Of a DNA stretch of 47,648 nucleotides, positions 25,655 through 35,005 are shown one piece after another. Position 1 is the first letter of the stretch, and the number at the start of each line of letters is the position of its first letter. The translations under genes were made by a program, and so were the position numbers. Under the pieces are notes generated by a model. It saw only the letters and a program-made list of their open reading frames with translations, was not told where the DNA came from and ran no database searches. Origin of the DNA: Actinomycetota bacterium (lineage in GTDB: Bacteria; Actinomycetota; Geothermincolia; Fen-727; Anoxymicrobiaceae); the NCBI GenBank assembly GCA_016927325.1, contig JAFGMY010000102.1, forward strand, positions 1-47,648. The letters run 5' to 3'.

Positions 25655-27490
25655 ATGTCGGAGGATACAATATGTGGGCGCTATAAATCCTGCTTAAAAG
25701 AGTACGGCGGCTTGCCCATGATGAAGCACTACCGGGAGGGTGCCTGGCGGGAGATCTCCTGGAATGAGTTCGACGGGATGGTCCAGAGGCTCGGATCGGC
25801 GATGTTGTCACTCGGAATAGAACCAGGGGACCGTATCGCCATCTATTCCGGGAACTGCCCGGAGTGGCAGCTTACAGACATTGCGCTTCTTTCCATCGGG
25901 GCGGTCAACGTCGCTCTTTATCAGACACTGACCGCACCTCAGGCGGAATATATTCTGAGCGATTCAGGCTCCAGGATAGTCTTCGTCGGCGGGGAGGAGC
26001 AGTTGGAGCGAATTCTCAACTGCTATGACGACCTGCCCGGGCTTTTCAAAATCGTTACCATGGACAACAGGGTCTGCGATCATCCGGATGTTATTACGTT
26101 CGACCGGATGCTCGAACTGGGCGCCGAAAAGCTGGATTCCAGGCTGCTGGAGGAACGTCTCGAGCAGTGCGAAGCGGATGATCTCTGTTCAATAATTTAT
26201 ACTTCGGGGACAACCGGGAACCCGAAAGGTGTCATGCTCACGCATGACAACATAATGTCGAACGAGAGGGCGACAAGGACCCTTGGTGAAGTCAATGCGG
26301 GAGATGTCACCCTTTCGATTCTTCCCCTGAGCCACAGCCTGGAGAGGACGGTAGGATATTATCTTCCGATCTTCCACGGGGTTACGATCGCTCATGCCAG
26401 ATCGATAGAAGAACTGATAAACGACTTCCCGGTGATAAAGCCGAACTTCATGGTAAGCGTTCCCCGCATGTACGAGAAAGTGTATACAAAGGTCATCGCC
26501 AACCTGGAAAAAGAACCCGCGTTCAAGAGGCGGATGTTTGAGTGGGCTCTCAAGAACGGCAGAAAGGTCAGCAAGCTCAAGACCGAAAAGAAACCTGTTC
26601 CCTTCTTCCTGGGCCTGAAGTTCAAAATTGCCCGTAAACTGGTATTTTCAAAGGTTTACGAGAAGATAGGCGGCCGGGTGAGGTTTTTCGCGTCGGGAGG
26701 TGCTCCTCTGGCCAGGGAGATATCCGAGTTCTTCCACGCAATGGATATCCTCATTCTAGAGGGATACGGACTTACCGAGACGGCGCCCATTCTTACCGTT
26801 AACAGAGACACCGATTACAGGTTCGGGTCGGTCGGGCTTCCGCTGGAGAATGTGGAGATCAGGATAGCCGAAGACGGAGAGGTGCTGGCCAGAGGCCCGA
26901 ATATCATGAAGGGGTACTACAATAATCCGGAGGCGACAGCCGAAGTCATCGATTCCGAAGGCTGGTTTCATACCGGAGATATAGGGCATCTGGACGAGGA
27001 CGGTTTCCTTTATATAACCGACCGCAAGAAAGACATAATAGTCACCGCAGGCGGTAAGAACATCGCCCCGCAGAACATAGAGAACGTTCTCAAGGTCGAC
27101 AGGTACATTGAACAGGTATGTGTTATTGGAGACAGGCGGAAATTCGTGAGCGCTCTTGTTGTTCCCGATTTTGATGAGCTCAGGGTTTGGGCTTGCGAGA
27201 ATTCGGTTGACGCTGAGAAAAATGAAGACCTTGCAGTAAATGAAAAAGTCATCGATTTCTACCGCGAGCGAATTGACGCACTTCTGGAAGATTTCGCCAG
27301 GTTTGAGAAGGTTAAGAAGTTCGTTCTTCTCCCGGGGGAATTCACAGAAGAAGCAGGTTTTATCACCCCGTCCTTGAAAATGAAAAGAAAGACAGTAGAA
27401 GAGGCCTTCAGGAAAGAGATCGAGGGAATGTACCGTGAGAACGGGGATGTGCAGTTGCGGGCCGGACCGGTCAGGGTAGCGCTGAAATGA
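25655..27490 (+). CDS. Long-chain acyl-CoA synthetase (FadD15-like), copy 1
   Basis: This 611-residue AMP-forming ligase would activate fatty acids to acyl-CoA with ATP. Motifs include the P-loop YTSGTTGNPKGVMLTHDN, the A5 region LEGYGLTETAP, the A7/A8 region WFHTGDIGHLDEDGFLYITDRKKDIIVTAGGKNIAPQNIE, and the C-terminal SLKMKR segment with the catalytic lysine. The long insert and the overall form match FadD15-type enzymes of actinobacteria. ATG 25655 has AAAGGAGG five bases upstream and is preferred to the upstream TTG 25628. A paralogue follows 156 bases downstream. No beta-oxidation genes are adjacent. Confidence 0.94.
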   Translation: MSEDTICGRYKSCLKEYGGLPMMKHYREGAWREISWNEFDGMVQRLGSAMLSLGIEPGDRIAIYSGNCPEWQLTDIALLSIGAVNVALYQTLTAPQAEYILSDSGSRIVFVGGEEQLERILNCYDDLPGLFKIVTMDNRVCDHPDVITFDRMLELGAEKLDSRLLEERLEQCEADDLCSIIYTSGTTGNPKGVMLTHDNIMSNERATRTLGEVNAGDVTLSILPLSHSLERTVGYYLPIFHGVTIAHARSIEELINDFPVIKPNFMVSVPRMYEKVYTKVIANLEKEPAFKRRMFEWALKNGRKVSKLKTEKKPVPFFLGLKFKIARKLVFSKVYEKIGGRVRFFASGGAPLAREISEFFHAMDILILEGYGLTETAPILTVNRDTDYRFGSVGLPLENVEIRIAEDGEVLARGPNIMKGYYNNPEATAEVIDSEGWFHTGDIGHLDEDGFLYITDRKKDIIVTAGGKNIAPQNIENVLKVDRYIEQVCVIGDRRKFVSALVVPDFDELRVWACENSVDAEKNEDLAVNEKVIDFYRERIDALLEDFARFEKVKKFVLLPGEFTEEAGFITPSLKMKRKTVEEAFRKEIEGMYRENGDVQLRAGPVRVALK

Positions 27491-27646
27491 TTTGTTTTAC
27501 TATTTACTGTTTGCCATACCTTTGAGACACTTAGATCAGGCTGCTTTGGCAATTGCGCGTTATCTGTCCTTATTTGAGGCCATATTCAAATAGCGCAGAA
27601 ATCAAGCTCTTTATAGAGTTGGGCAAAAGGGGAAAGGAGCAAGGCA

Positions 27647-29431
27647 ATGGGAGAAGAAACAATAGGCGCCGTTTTGAAGTCCCGGGTCGGGAAATATCAG
27701 GATAAAACAATGTTGCGGGTTAACCGTGATGGCGTATGGCGGGAAATAACCTGGAACGAGTTCAACAAGAATGTGGTAAATATCGGTCTTGCGCTTATAT
27801 CTATTGGCATTGAAGCCGGGGACCGAGTGGCGATTTTCTCATCCAACAGCCCCGAGTGGCAGATGATAGACATTGCCGCGCTGTCGATCGGCGCTGCGGA
27901 CGTGCCCCTTTACTCGACCCTTTCCGCCCCACAGGCGAAGTATATCCTTAAGGATTCCGGCTCGCGGGTTGTATTTGTGGGGACCAGGGACCATCTGGAC
28001 AGGATTCTCGAAGTCAGAGACGGTCTTCCCGATCTTCTGAAGATAGTAACGATTGATAACACGGTTTCCGATCACCCCGATGTCATAACCCTGGATGATG
28101 TTCTCAAACTGGGGGAGAAAAACGCCAACAGGGAACAGTTTGACAAGCGCCTCGAGAGCACGAAGCCCGGCGACCTCTGCAGTATAGTCTACACATCAGG
28201 TACGACCGGAGACCCCAAGGGTGTAATGCTGACCCATGATAACTTCCTTTCTAATGTCAGGGCGGCGTCAAAACTTGTCGAGATAGGCCCTGAGGACGAC
28301 TGCCTTTCCTTCCTTCCGCTCAGCCATGTGCTGGAGAGAATGAGCGGTTACTACACTTCAATGTATAACGGAGTACCGATGGCGCATGCCCGTTCGATCG
28401 ACGACCTGGTTGAGGATATCGGTGTGATCAAACCGACATACATGGTTAGCGTTCCGCGTTTATACGAGAAAGTGCATGCGGGAGTGCTGGCGAATGTCGA
28501 AGAAGAGCCCGCGATAAAACAGAAGATATTCCACTGGGCCGTTGGTGTCGGCACCAAAGTGAGCGCTCTGACCGTCAATCACAAACCGGTGCCGTTTTTC
28601 CTCGGCATCAAAAACAAGGTAGCCAACAAGCTTGTTTTTTCCAAGATCTATGAGAAAATGGGCGGCCGTCTCCGGTTCTTCGTTTCCGGAGGGGCGCCTC
28701 TGGCAAAGGAAATAGCCGAGTTCTTCCATGCCATGGGTATTCTGATTCTCGAGGGTTATGGATTGACAGAGACATCTCCGGTCATCACCGTAAACACACC
28801 GGAAGCCATAAGGTTCGGGTCTGTCGGAAGGGCGATTGAGTACGTGGAAGTCAAGATCGACGACAACGGGGAAATAATGGCAAAAGGCCCCAACATCATG
28901 CAGGGTTACTACAATAAACCCGAAGCCACAGCGGAAGTTCTGCATGACGGCTGGTTCCGCACCGGGGACGTCGGGCGGATCGATGAAGACGGTTTCCTTT
29001 TCATAACCGACCGCATCAAGGACATTATAGTAACCGCCGGCGGCAAGAACATCGCCCCGCAGAACCTCGAGAACACGCTCAAGCTTGATAAATATATAGA
29101 CCAGGTTTGTGTCCTCGGGGACAAGAAGAAATTCATCAGCGCTTTGATAGTGCCTAATTTTGATGAGTTGAAAAGCTGGGCTAAGGAGAAAGGCCTGCAG
29201 GTTGGAAGTGTAAGCTACCTCATTAATAATGAAGACGTTATTAATTTCTATCGCGAAAGGATCGACCTGGCACTGAAAGATTTCGCGAAATTCGAGCAGG
29301 TCACGAAGTTTACGCTTCTTCCAAAAGAGCTGACGGAAGAAGCCGGCCTCGTTACACCGACACTCAAGGTAAAAAGGCGCGAGGTAGAGAAAAAATTTGC
29401 CGCTGAAATCGATAAGATGTACACTGATTGA
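27647..29431 (+). CDS. Long-chain acyl-CoA synthetase (FadD15-like), copy 2
   Basis: This 594-residue AMP-forming ligase is paralogous to the gene just before it. It has the same motifs: YTSGTTGDPKGVMLTHDN, LEGYGLTETSPVITVNT, WFRTGDVGRIDEDGFLFITDRIKDIIVTAGGKNIAPQNLE and TPTLKVKRREVEKKF. Differences are concentrated in the first 30 residues and in the substrate pocket region after PLSHVLERMSGYY, so the two copies may prefer different chain lengths or substrates. AAAGGAG precedes ATG 27647. It may share the promoter upstream of copy 1. Confidence 0.94.
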   Translation: MGEETIGAVLKSRVGKYQDKTMLRVNRDGVWREITWNEFNKNVVNIGLALISIGIEAGDRVAIFSSNSPEWQMIDIAALSIGAADVPLYSTLSAPQAKYILKDSGSRVVFVGTRDHLDRILEVRDGLPDLLKIVTIDNTVSDHPDVITLDDVLKLGEKNANREQFDKRLESTKPGDLCSIVYTSGTTGDPKGVMLTHDNFLSNVRAASKLVEIGPEDDCLSFLPLSHVLERMSGYYTSMYNGVPMAHARSIDDLVEDIGVIKPTYMVSVPRLYEKVHAGVLANVEEEPAIKQKIFHWAVGVGTKVSALTVNHKPVPFFLGIKNKVANKLVFSKIYEKMGGRLRFFVSGGAPLAKEIAEFFHAMGILILEGYGLTETSPVITVNTPEAIRFGSVGRAIEYVEVKIDDNGEIMAKGPNIMQGYYNKPEATAEVLHDGWFRTGDVGRIDEDGFLFITDRIKDIIVTAGGKNIAPQNLENTLKLDKYIDQVCVLGDKKKFISALIVPNFDELKSWAKEKGLQVGSVSYLINNEDVINFYRERIDLALKDFAKFEQVTKFTLLPKELTEEAGLVTPTLKVKRREVEKKFAAEIDKMYTD

Positions 29432-29588
29432 GTTTCAGCAAGAGTATTCGGATTCATCAAAACTTCTGCTGGACGGGTGTGTTTCCCTGTGCTGATGCGA
29501 GCTATCCCGGTTTAAGAGTGCGTCGGTTTCCATCACCGGAATAATATTAATTGGAGCATACGGCGCATATTACATTAAGGAGGAGAAA

Positions 29589-31208
29589 ATGAGGGTGTCG
29601 GTACTTAAGAAGAGGATTCCCGGGCCTGGTACAAACAGGGTGGGAACCTGTCTCCGCGTAGTGTCGGCCATGGTTATTACCGCCGCCGCCATGTTCATGT
29701 TCGCCGTCCCGGCGTTTGCCGCCGTCCCGCAGATACTGAACGTATTTCCGGTTACGGGACCGGTCGGGACACCGGTTGTGATAGCCGGTACGGGTTTCGG
29801 GGCGGAAACTGAATACAGCGCGGTTATGTTCAACGGTGTAGGCGCTGAAGTGACGACATGGCAGAACAATGTAATTTCGGTGACAGTTCCCGAGGGCGCC
29901 ACTACCGGCCCGGTTACTGTTATTAATGCCGACGGTGTCAGCAACGGCGTTGAATTCACGGTAACCGAGACCCCTCAAGCGGATACGACATGGTATCTTG
30001 CGGAGGGCAGCACCGCCTGGGGTTTTGAGACTTACATCCTGATGCAGAACATCACCGATATCGACGCGACGGTGAACGTTACGTACAACACTGAGCAGTA
30101 CGGCAGGATTCCGAGGCCGCAAGCTCTTAATGTACCCCCGAACTCCAGGGTGACCTTCCTGGTAAACGACGACATTTCAAACGTGGATGTCTCGACGGAA
30201 CTCGATTCTTCGCAGCCGATAGTCTGCGAGCGCTCCATGTACTGGAACGGCAGGATCGACGGCCATGATTCAATCGGCGTAACCGACGCCGCGAACGACT
30301 GGTACCTCGCGGAAGGATATACCGACAACGGTTTCGAGACGTGGGTTCTCGTCCAGAACCCGAACCAGCAACTGGCCGCAACGGTAAATGTGACTTATAT
30401 GACATCGAATGGAACGATAGAGAAAGCGCCTTTCCAGGTAGGCGCGGGGCAGCGGTATACAATCAACGTGGCTGAAGACGTCGGCGCGTGTGAGGTGTCG
30501 ACCATGGTCGAAAGCGATCTGGCGGTAATCTGCGAGCGCTCCATGTACTGGGACGGCCGCCGGGGTGGGCATGAGACGATCGGGGTGACACAGCCCGGTA
30601 AAGACTGGTACCTGGCCGAGGGGTCGACCGCCTGGGGTTTTGACACATGGCTTCTGCTTCAGAATCCCGGCGATGCCGAAGCGACTGTCAACGTTACCTA
30701 CATGACGCCGGAAGGTCCGCTGGAACAGCCGGCCTTCGAGATGGAGCCGAACTCGAGGCACACTGTGCATGTCAACGATTACGTGGTGAATTCGGACACC
30801 TCGATCGGGGTGACGGGCAGTGAAGACCTGATCGCGGAAAGAGCGATGTACTGGAACAACGGCACCGGCAGGGCGGGGCACAACACCAGGGGCCTTACCG
30901 GGCTTTCGGATACCGTCTACCTGGCCGAGGGGTCGACCGCCTGGGGGTTCGAGACGTTTGTATGCATGCAGAACCCCAACGATGAAATCGCCAGGGTTCA
31001 AGTGACGTATAACATCAATGACGGCGCGGTCGACGGCGGGGAATGGATTATCCAGCCGAACAGCCGGGTTACCATCAACGTCAACCAGCAGCTTCCGAAT
31101 TACGATACCTCTGTCAAGCTCGAGTCCGATGTGCCGATAGCGGCCGAGAGAGCCATGTACTGGAGCACAAGGGGCGGCGGACACGACTCGATAGGGTGGT
31201 CCCCGTAA
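29589..31208 (+). CDS. Secreted IPT-domain protein with four YLAEGST repeats
   Basis: This 539-residue exported protein has a long signal peptide ending AVPAFA near residue 47, an IPT/TIG domain (QILNVFPVTGPVGTPVVIAGTGFG ... GVEFTVTE, about 50-130), and four repeats of about 97 residues. Each repeat starts with a variant of WYLAEGSTAWGFETxxLxQNP and ends with ERSMYWxxxxGGHxSIG. It therefore matches the C-terminal half of the secreted protease at 19709-22522 without the protease domain. The repeats may be beta-sandwich modules that bind wall polymer or protein; the resemblance to DUF5719-like actinobacterial repeats is from memory. The ribosome site AAGGAGGAG is ideal, and a strong terminator follows. 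Confidence 0.9.
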   Translation: MRVSVLKKRIPGPGTNRVGTCLRVVSAMVITAAAMFMFAVPAFAAVPQILNVFPVTGPVGTPVVIAGTGFGAETEYSAVMFNGVGAEVTTWQNNVISVTVPEGATTGPVTVINADGVSNGVEFTVTETPQADTTWYLAEGSTAWGFETYILMQNITDIDATVNVTYNTEQYGRIPRPQALNVPPNSRVTFLVNDDISNVDVSTELDSSQPIVCERSMYWNGRIDGHDSIGVTDAANDWYLAEGYTDNGFETWVLVQNPNQQLAATVNVTYMTSNGTIEKAPFQVGAGQRYTINVAEDVGACEVSTMVESDLAVICERSMYWDGRRGGHETIGVTQPGKDWYLAEGSTAWGFDTWLLLQNPGDAEATVNVTYMTPEGPLEQPAFEMEPNSRHTVHVNDYVVNSDTSIGVTGSEDLIAERAMYWNNGTGRAGHNTRGLTGLSDTVYLAEGSTAWGFETFVCMQNPNDEIARVQVTYNINDGAVDGGEWIIQPNSRVTINVNQQLPNYDTSVKLESDVPIAAERAMYWSTRGGGHDSIGWSP

Positions 31209-31232
31209 TAAAAATATAACTGTAATGTCACA

Positions 31233-31264
31233 AAGGCCGGCCCGCTTTGGAGCCGGCCTTTTTT
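31233..31264 (+). terminator. Intrinsic terminator after the YLAEGST protein
   Basis: A nine-base GC-rich stem (AAGGCCGGC at 31233-31241 with GCCGGCCTT at 31252-31260) is followed directly by a run of T. It lies 25 bases past the stop codon. Confidence 0.9.
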
Positions 31265-31620
31265 CATGTCATTTCCCTGCCCTCTGCGCCGGCTGTAGGC
31301 TCTTTACAGTTTCCGGGACAATAGCTGGAACCCCGCGGTTGCCTGCTGAATTGCGCCGGGATGCTCCGAAAAAGGGAACAACGGAGTGATAATCACCGGA
31401 AATACGGTTGATTTTGAATGGATTCCATTTGATTGATCGAATACGTGTTTATAATGAAAATGGATGAAGTTGCATCAGCATAAATCCTCGATTGTTTCTT
31501 ATTAAAGGGACGCGAGCACCCGGGAAGCCGGCGAAACGCCTTCCAAAGTAATCTTTTACGCACGCGGCATTTATCAAGTTTTACGGGAAAATTGATTCGA
31601 CTATTTCTTGGGGTGGCAAA
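31265..31620. other. Leader region upstream of receiver-domain genes
   Basis: This stretch has no gene. A TATAAT box at 31450-31455 has a TTGATT 15 bases before it, which is short spacing for a promoter. A hairpin with GGCG-AAA-CGCC and an outer GGAA/TTCC pairing lies at 31523-31544. No known riboswitch core is recognised. GGGG at 31611-31614 serves as the ribosome site of the next gene. Confidence 0.35.
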
Positions 31621-32016
31621 ATGAGCGGAAACGAAGTAAAGAGATTTCTGGTTGTAAACAGCGACATGGTCCTTGGAGAATCGGTCAGAAAGATCCTTGA
31701 GGAGACATTCTCGGTGAAAGTGGATCTCGAGTCTGAAAGCTCCAAAGCCCTGGAGAGGCTCACGCGGGAAAACTATCAGATAGTGATATCTGATTTCTCC
31801 CTGACCGACGGCGACTGCTTCGAACTTCTCCGGGAGATCTCAGTGAGGAACATTGACACCTGCCCTATCGTGGTTGCGCCGAGAGGGGACGAACAGCTTG
31901 CGGCACGCAGTCTCGTTTATGGTGCCGTGGGTTGTGTCGTAAGATACAGAAACTATTTCAGGGAACTGCGGGAGGCGGTCGGCCTTGCGCTGGCCGGCTT
32001 CGAAGTGAAACAATAA
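31621..32016 (+). CDS. Degenerate response-regulator receiver domain protein
   Basis: This 131-residue receiver-like domain has the phosphoacceptor D58 present (VISDFSLTDGD), but the acidic pair that binds magnesium is replaced (VVNSD rather than VVDDS). The conserved lysine is also missing, with VVRYRN where KS or KP is expected. The T/S before the final helix reads VAPRGD. It is therefore probably a pseudo-receiver acting by binding. It is a close paralogue of the receiver at the start of the next protein (FLVVNSD / FLVVDDS, FSVKVDLE / FSAQVKVA), suggesting tandem duplication and decay. Confidence 0.78.
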   Translation: MSGNEVKRFLVVNSDMVLGESVRKILEETFSVKVDLESESSKALERLTRENYQIVISDFSLTDGDCFELLREISVRNIDTCPIVVAPRGDEQLAARSLVYGAVGCVVRYRNYFRELREAVGLALAGFEVKQ

Positions 32017-32129
32017 ACCTCGAAATAGAATAAAATTGGAAATGCCAGGTCCAAATCGGTTAAATTATTATCCTGAGGAGCCTTAACTTATATAAGGTAT
32101 GGTGTTAATGGTGGCTGGGGTCGGTTGCA

Positions 32130-33818
32130 ATGAGTGACAAACCAAAAGAACGGTTCCTGGTTGTCGACGACAGTTCACACTTTAGTTTCTTCATCAAGAG
32201 AACGCTGGAGGAACGTTTTTCCGCGCAGGTCAAGGTGGCATGGGACTGTGCTTCAGCGAGGGAAGTTTTCGCAAGGGAGAAGTTTGATGTCATTACCCTC
32301 GATTACGTTCTCCCGGACGGCGACGGCCTCGAGCTTCTTCAGGAGTTCACGTCCGAGGAGTATTGCCCCCCAATTATCATGATAACCGGTGAGGGCGACG
32401 AGAATGTCGCCGCCCGCTGTCTGCACCTGGGAGCTTCCGGTTACGTCGCCAAGTCAAGAGACTTCTACGCGAGGTTATCTGAAGTGGTGGATAAGGTCCG
32501 CGGTGAAGTGGCGAAGAGAAAGGTACACGAGAAGCTCAAGAAATCCAGCGTTGTGCTTCACGCGATAGAAAACATAGAGCAGCTCGTGGCCAGCGAGAAA
32601 GACCGCGAAAGCTTTCTGAGGGGCATCTGCGGCAATCTGCTGGAGGGGCGTGATTACTACAACGCCTGGATAACGCTGCTTGACGATTCGGGCGATATTA
32701 AGAACAACGTCGGTTCCACCATGGGCGAGAAGTATGTCCCCATTATGGATATCTTGAATGAAGGCACTCTCACTGTTTGCTGCAAGAGGGCGCTCGGTCA
32801 GCCCGGAGTGATGATAATGAAGGCTTCTTCGGAAGAGTGCGAGCAGTGCCCGCTCGCGATGGTCTCCCGGGACATTGGTGTAATGGTGGCCAGGCTGAAG
32901 CACGGTGACAATGTGTACGGGCTGCTCGGAGCATACGGTCCGGTTTCGATTACGGAAGACAAAGAAGAGGCTGATGTCATTACTCAGGTGGCCGAAGACA
33001 CTGCTTACGCGCTTGGCGTAATCGAGATCGCGATGGAGCGGAAGAAGGCGGAGGACGCCCTCAAGGAACAGGACAGAAGGCTTCGCGCGATCGCCGATAC
33101 GGTTAGAGAATCGATCATGATTCTCAGCCAGAACGATAAGATCGTGTACTGGAACGCGGGGGCTGAGAGAATGTACGGTTATCCCGCAAGCGAAGCAATC
33201 GGAAAAGAACCCGCGGATATCCTCTTTATCGGCAAAGACCGCATCGCCAACTCGGACCGGTTTATGCTTCACGTTAAGGGCGCCGCCCATGGGAGCACCG
33301 GCGGTGTGGAAGAGTTTGAAGTTACCAACAAGGATGGCGCAAAAATCCATGTCAGCTTCAGCATTACGTATTTCAGTGTCGGGGAAACGGCTTATGTTGT
33401 CGTGGTAGGACGGAACATTTCAGACCATAAGCGTGTGCTCGACGTGCTCAGCAAATCGGAGGGGCGCTATAGACGTCTTTTTGAGTCATTCAGCGAAGGA
33501 ATTGCCGCCCTGACCGAAGAGGGCAAAGTGCTCGAATGCAATCATTCGTTCGCGAGCATTCTCGAGTACAAGCCCGAGGAGCTCATCGATCTGCATTTGA
33601 GCGACCTTGTCGCGGCGAAATGGCTCGGGCGCAGCGGCGAGATGTTTGATTCCCTGACTGATAATGATTTCACCGGGGAGTTCGAGCTCGAGATGATGAA
33701 GCATGAAGGGAAACCCGCGCAGGTGATGGCGAAGATGTTCAGGGCTGACGATGAAGACGACCGTGTATATGGGTGGGTCGTTATTACCGATAAGGCCGGG
33801 GCTGTAAGCAAGGTGTAA
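32130..33818 (+). CDS. REC-GAF-PAS-PAS signalling protein without output domain
   Basis: This 562-residue soluble protein has a complete receiver (VVDDSS, D58 in ITLDYVLPDGDG, T86 in MITGEG, K108 in YVAKSRD) followed by a coiled linker. Next is a GAF-like domain (about 145-300) containing CCKRALGQ and ECEQCPLA cysteines, and two PAS domains (VRESIMILSQNDKIVYWNAGAERMYG; FSEGIAALTEEGKVLECNHSF). It stops after the second PAS without kinase, GGDEF, EAL or DNA-binding output. The CC / ExCxxC cysteines in the GAF region might hold a metal or Fe-S centre. The ribosome site is weak. The preceding degenerate receiver gene is 113 bases away. Confidence 0.87.
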   Translation: MSDKPKERFLVVDDSSHFSFFIKRTLEERFSAQVKVAWDCASAREVFAREKFDVITLDYVLPDGDGLELLQEFTSEEYCPPIIMITGEGDENVAARCLHLGASGYVAKSRDFYARLSEVVDKVRGEVAKRKVHEKLKKSSVVLHAIENIEQLVASEKDRESFLRGICGNLLEGRDYYNAWITLLDDSGDIKNNVGSTMGEKYVPIMDILNEGTLTVCCKRALGQPGVMIMKASSEECEQCPLAMVSRDIGVMVARLKHGDNVYGLLGAYGPVSITEDKEEADVITQVAEDTAYALGVIEIAMERKKAEDALKEQDRRLRAIADTVRESIMILSQNDKIVYWNAGAERMYGYPASEAIGKEPADILFIGKDRIANSDRFMLHVKGAAHGSTGGVEEFEVTNKDGAKIHVSFSITYFSVGETAYVVVVGRNISDHKRVLDVLSKSEGRYRRLFESFSEGIAALTEEGKVLECNHSFASILEYKPEELIDLHLSDLVAAKWLGRSGEMFDSLTDNDFTGEFELEMMKHEGKPAQVMAKMFRADDEDDRVYGWVVITDKAGAVSKV

Positions 33819-33981
33819 AACGCCTCGGTCTCTCCCGAAAAGTCTTGAATCGAGCGCTCCGCACAGTTTTCTCCCCTTTTGATACGCGAGCAACGCCTCA
33901 ATATCCGGCGGTTGACCAGGTTAAAGCGACAAACAGAAGATAAAATTCCTGAATATCCCCCCTGCCAAAGGGATACCGGGG

Positions 33982-34803
33982 TTAAATAGGGAGTTGTTCG
34001 AGAATTTCCATTATCTCATCAGGGGCAGCTTCCCTGGCGTTTGCCGCCGCTTCCGGAAGGGCTATATCGACCGGCTTATTATAATTTGAGAACACGGCTT
34101 TTATGGCAAGGTTGATATCTCCGAGAAGTTCAACGTCTTCGACATACATCTCGAGGTCTACTTCGTCGACCAGCATTGTTTCCTTATCGATAGTAATAAC
34201 CGCGTCTATACTGGTGCGCTTTGACATTTCCTCGATCATGTATTTGACCTCAGGCCCCAGCTCGTCGACTATGTCCTGGTTGAGGATCGCCTGCTCGAAG
34301 AACTTCGGCCCCACCTCAAAAGAGATCACATAACTCTCATCAGTCTCATCTTTGAGCTCGAGATTTTTTGCGTTGCCGGTCAGTTTGTCCAGCTCCGAAG
34401 GCGAAAGCTGAAAAACGTTCATGAGGTCTCTGACCTCGGTGGTGAGGCTCTTGAGCCAGCCCTTTTCGGGTACGAAGGCGTATGCGTAATCATCGATGGA
34501 GTAGGCTTCGGACTCCGTTCCCATCCCGGAAAAACGAATATGGTATTTTGGATTGTTCCTGTCCCCGATATCCGCCGACACGACCATGTCCAGTTTTTCT
34601 TTTTCCTTGCTTATGACCGGGGCGTCGAGCACGGATTTGAAATCAAGGTTAAAGGTTTTAACAACCTGCATCTTCCTGTTGCTTTTTTCTATGATGCCCT
34701 GGAGTTCTTCAGGCTCTTTATCGTTTTTCCCGCACCCCGGGACCACCGCGCCGGAAACGAGCAGAACTGAAAGAAGAAGTAATACGGTTACTGCTTTTCT
34801 CAT
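33982..34803 (-). CDS. Lipoprotein, LppX/LolA-like fold (DUF6612-like), copy 1
   Basis: This 273-residue exported lipoprotein has a signal peptide with a lipobox-like VVPGC, the lipidated residue being C24. The mature part begins with a short charged linker and 'IIEKSNRKMQVVKTFNLDFKSV', the usual opening of LppX/LprG/DUF6612 proteins, whose half-barrel carries lipids. It ends with 'AIKAVFSNYNKPVDIALPEAA'. ATG 34803 has GGAGG five bases upstream; the frame continues to 34836. It is paralogous to the gene at 35006-35821 in the same direction and follows that gene after a terminator. A role in moving lipids or lipid-linked polymers is plausible. Confidence 0.85.
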   Translation of the reverse strand: MRKAVTVLLLLSVLLVSGAVVPGCGKNDKEPEELQGIIEKSNRKMQVVKTFNLDFKSVLDAPVISKEKEKLDMVVSADIGDRNNPKYHIRFSGMGTESEAYSIDDYAYAFVPEKGWLKSLTTEVRDLMNVFQLSPSELDKLTGNAKNLELKDETDESYVISFEVGPKFFEQAILNQDIVDELGPEVKYMIEEMSKRTSIDAVITIDKETMLVDEVDLEMYVEDVELLGDINLAIKAVFSNYNKPVDIALPEAAANAREAAPDEIMEILEQLPI

Positions 34804-34941
34804 CAAAACCTCCGGTAAAAGGTGCCTGCACTTCAATACTACTACGGATTCATGCCCGAGTTTTACGTGTAGCGCATTTTATCACTAATCGTTTCAATGG
34901 GAGGAGACGCCGGACTGCGGCGCTCTTCTTCTGAAGCATGG

Positions 34942-34976
34942 AAAAAGCCCCGGGCTGTCGAAGAAGACCGGGGCTT
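34942..34976 (-). terminator. Intrinsic terminator between the two lipoprotein genes
   Basis: Read on the minus strand, AAGCCCCGG pairs with CCGGGGCTT around a 14-base loop, followed by TTTTT. It lies about 30 bases past the stop of the 35006-35821 gene. Confidence 0.85.
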
Positions 34977-35005
34977 CGGGTTCTGGTTATTGATCGCACC
35001 ATACG

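Noticed and set aside
30270-31184. 304-residue minus-strand frame across the YLAEGST protein
   Set aside because: It is an antisense shadow of the repeats, with no start signal.
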